Shown here: one piece after another, positions 6,883 through 7,272 of the stretch
How the letters are laid out: every line of letters starts with the position of its first letter
Numbering within the stretch: the stretch's first letter is position 1
NCBI GenBank assembly: GCA_016928525.1
Contig: JAFGKO010000302.1
Coordinates: 1-7,272, forward strand
DNA length: 7,272 bases
DNA from: Anaerolineales bacterium
GTDB lineage: Bacteria; Chloroflexota; Anaerolineae; Anaerolineales; Villigracilaceae
Direction: 5' to 3'
Program-made: the position numbers and the translations under genes
Notes under the pieces: model-generated
Databases searched by the model: none
Told to the model about the DNA's origin: nothing
The model's input: the letters and a program-made list of their open reading frames with translations, nothing else

Positions 6883-7272
6883 CTAGTCAAAGCCTTCTCT
6901 ACCAGATTCCCAGACCTCCGGGTTAGCTATGTATACCGGACGCCGCCCGTCCAGCCAAGCAAACACATCGTCCACGATCATTTGTGAATGACGCTCTTTA
7001 ACTTCATGAGTAGCGCCAGCCAAATGTGGGGTGAGGGTCACATTCTCCAGGTTCAGAAGAGGATGGTTGGCTGGCAAGGGTTCGAACCAAAACACGTCCA
7101 GTGCCGCCCCGGCAATACGCTTCTCTTGCAACGTCTTAATTAATGCTGCCTGGTCGACAACTGCCGCCCGTGAAACACTAATCAGGTAAGCAGTGGGCTT
7201 CATCAGGTTCAATTCCCGCTCACCCAACATCCCCCAGGTATCGCTGGTCACATTGGCATGCACAGAGACAAA
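6883..7272 (-). CDS. D-2-hydroxyacid dehydrogenase, C-terminal part (enters from right edge)
   Basis: Members of this family reduce 2-keto acids or oxidise D-2-hydroxyacids with NAD(P); 3-phosphoglycerate dehydrogenase (SerA) is the best-known relative. The window holds the last 129 residues, in frame to the right edge. They cover the end of the NAD-binding domain and the return to the catalytic domain. Seen: the strand and helix FVSVHANVTSDTWGMLGERE, SRAAVVD with the active-site Arg (fragment R35), AGAALDVFWFEPLPANHPLL with the Glu (E64), and LTPHLAGATHEV with the His (H83) of the Arg-Glu-His triad. The VFW-EPLP and NVTLTPHLAGAT wording is closer to the YoaD-like group of uncharacterised 2-hydroxyacid dehydrogenases than to SerA. 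The protein ends GRRPVYIANPEVWESGREGFD without an ACT domain. Substrate cannot be assigned. Confidence 0.92.
   Translation of the reverse strand, partial: FVSVHANVTSDTWGMLGERELNLMKPTAYLISVSRAAVVDQAALIKTLQEKRIAGAALDVFWFEPLPANHPLLNLENVTLTPHLAGATHEVKERHSQMIVDDVFAWLDGRRPVYIANPEVWESGREGFD

Noticed and set aside
6639..6890. A second minus-strand frame (83 codons from a TTG) overlapping the cysteine-rich ORF, raising a frameshift idea
   Set aside because: Its first 25 residues look protein-like, but the rest is Arg/Cys-rich filler. The other frame is coherent over a longer stretch, so a frameshift cannot be shown from this sequence alone.
7077..7089. GGTTCGAACCC on the minus strand, like a tRNA T-arm
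   Set aside because: It sits inside the dehydrogenase coding sequence (FWFEPLP), and no acceptor stem, D-arm or anticodon arm surrounds it.

Overview
The window reads as ordinary bacterial chromosome, most likely from a Chloroflexota (Anaerolineae-type) bacterium. That placement is an inference from the feel of the F1 ATPase gamma and epsilon sequences and from mreB following directly after atpC; no ribosomal RNA or other strong marker is present. Genes are packed, GC content is moderate and Shine-Dalgarno sites are clear. I see no insertion sequence, integrase, CRISPR array or tRNA.

Left part (1-4849, all minus strand, so transcribed right to left): the F1 half of the ATP synthase operon in the order atpA (alpha), atpG (gamma), atpD (beta), atpC (epsilon), followed after 6 nt by the start of mreB, which runs off the left edge. 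Gaps are 3, 21, 39 and 6 nt, so this is almost certainly one transcription unit. The catalytic motifs of alpha and beta are intact. The delta subunit (atpH) and the membrane sector F0 (atpB, atpE, atpF) are not upstream of atpA, so the ATP synthase genes are split in this genome. Alpha carries an internal insertion of about 40 residues relative to the usual length.

Middle (4850-5211): a 362-nt divergent control region. It holds two back-to-back promoter-like sequences, one for the atp operon (minus strand) and one for the ligase gene (plus strand). It also holds alternating CAGGT/ACCTG half-sites, a strongly foldable atp leader of about 95 nt, and a possible 22-codon leader peptide before the ligase gene.

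Right part (5212-7272): a 386-residue ATP-grasp protein of the D-alanine-D-alanine ligase superfamily (plus strand), closed by a strong hairpin terminator. It converges on a cysteine-rich ORF of uncertain status and on the C-terminal third of a D-2-hydroxyacid dehydrogenase that enters from the right edge (both minus strand).

Functionally, F1 subunits and MreB appear co-transcribed, linking energy supply and cell-shape genes, with a Ddl-like ligase transcribed divergently. No clearly new multi-gene system is visible. The features most worth following up are the structured atp leader, the split operon with the enlarged alpha subunit, the unusual Ddl-like ligase and the cysteine-rich ORF.
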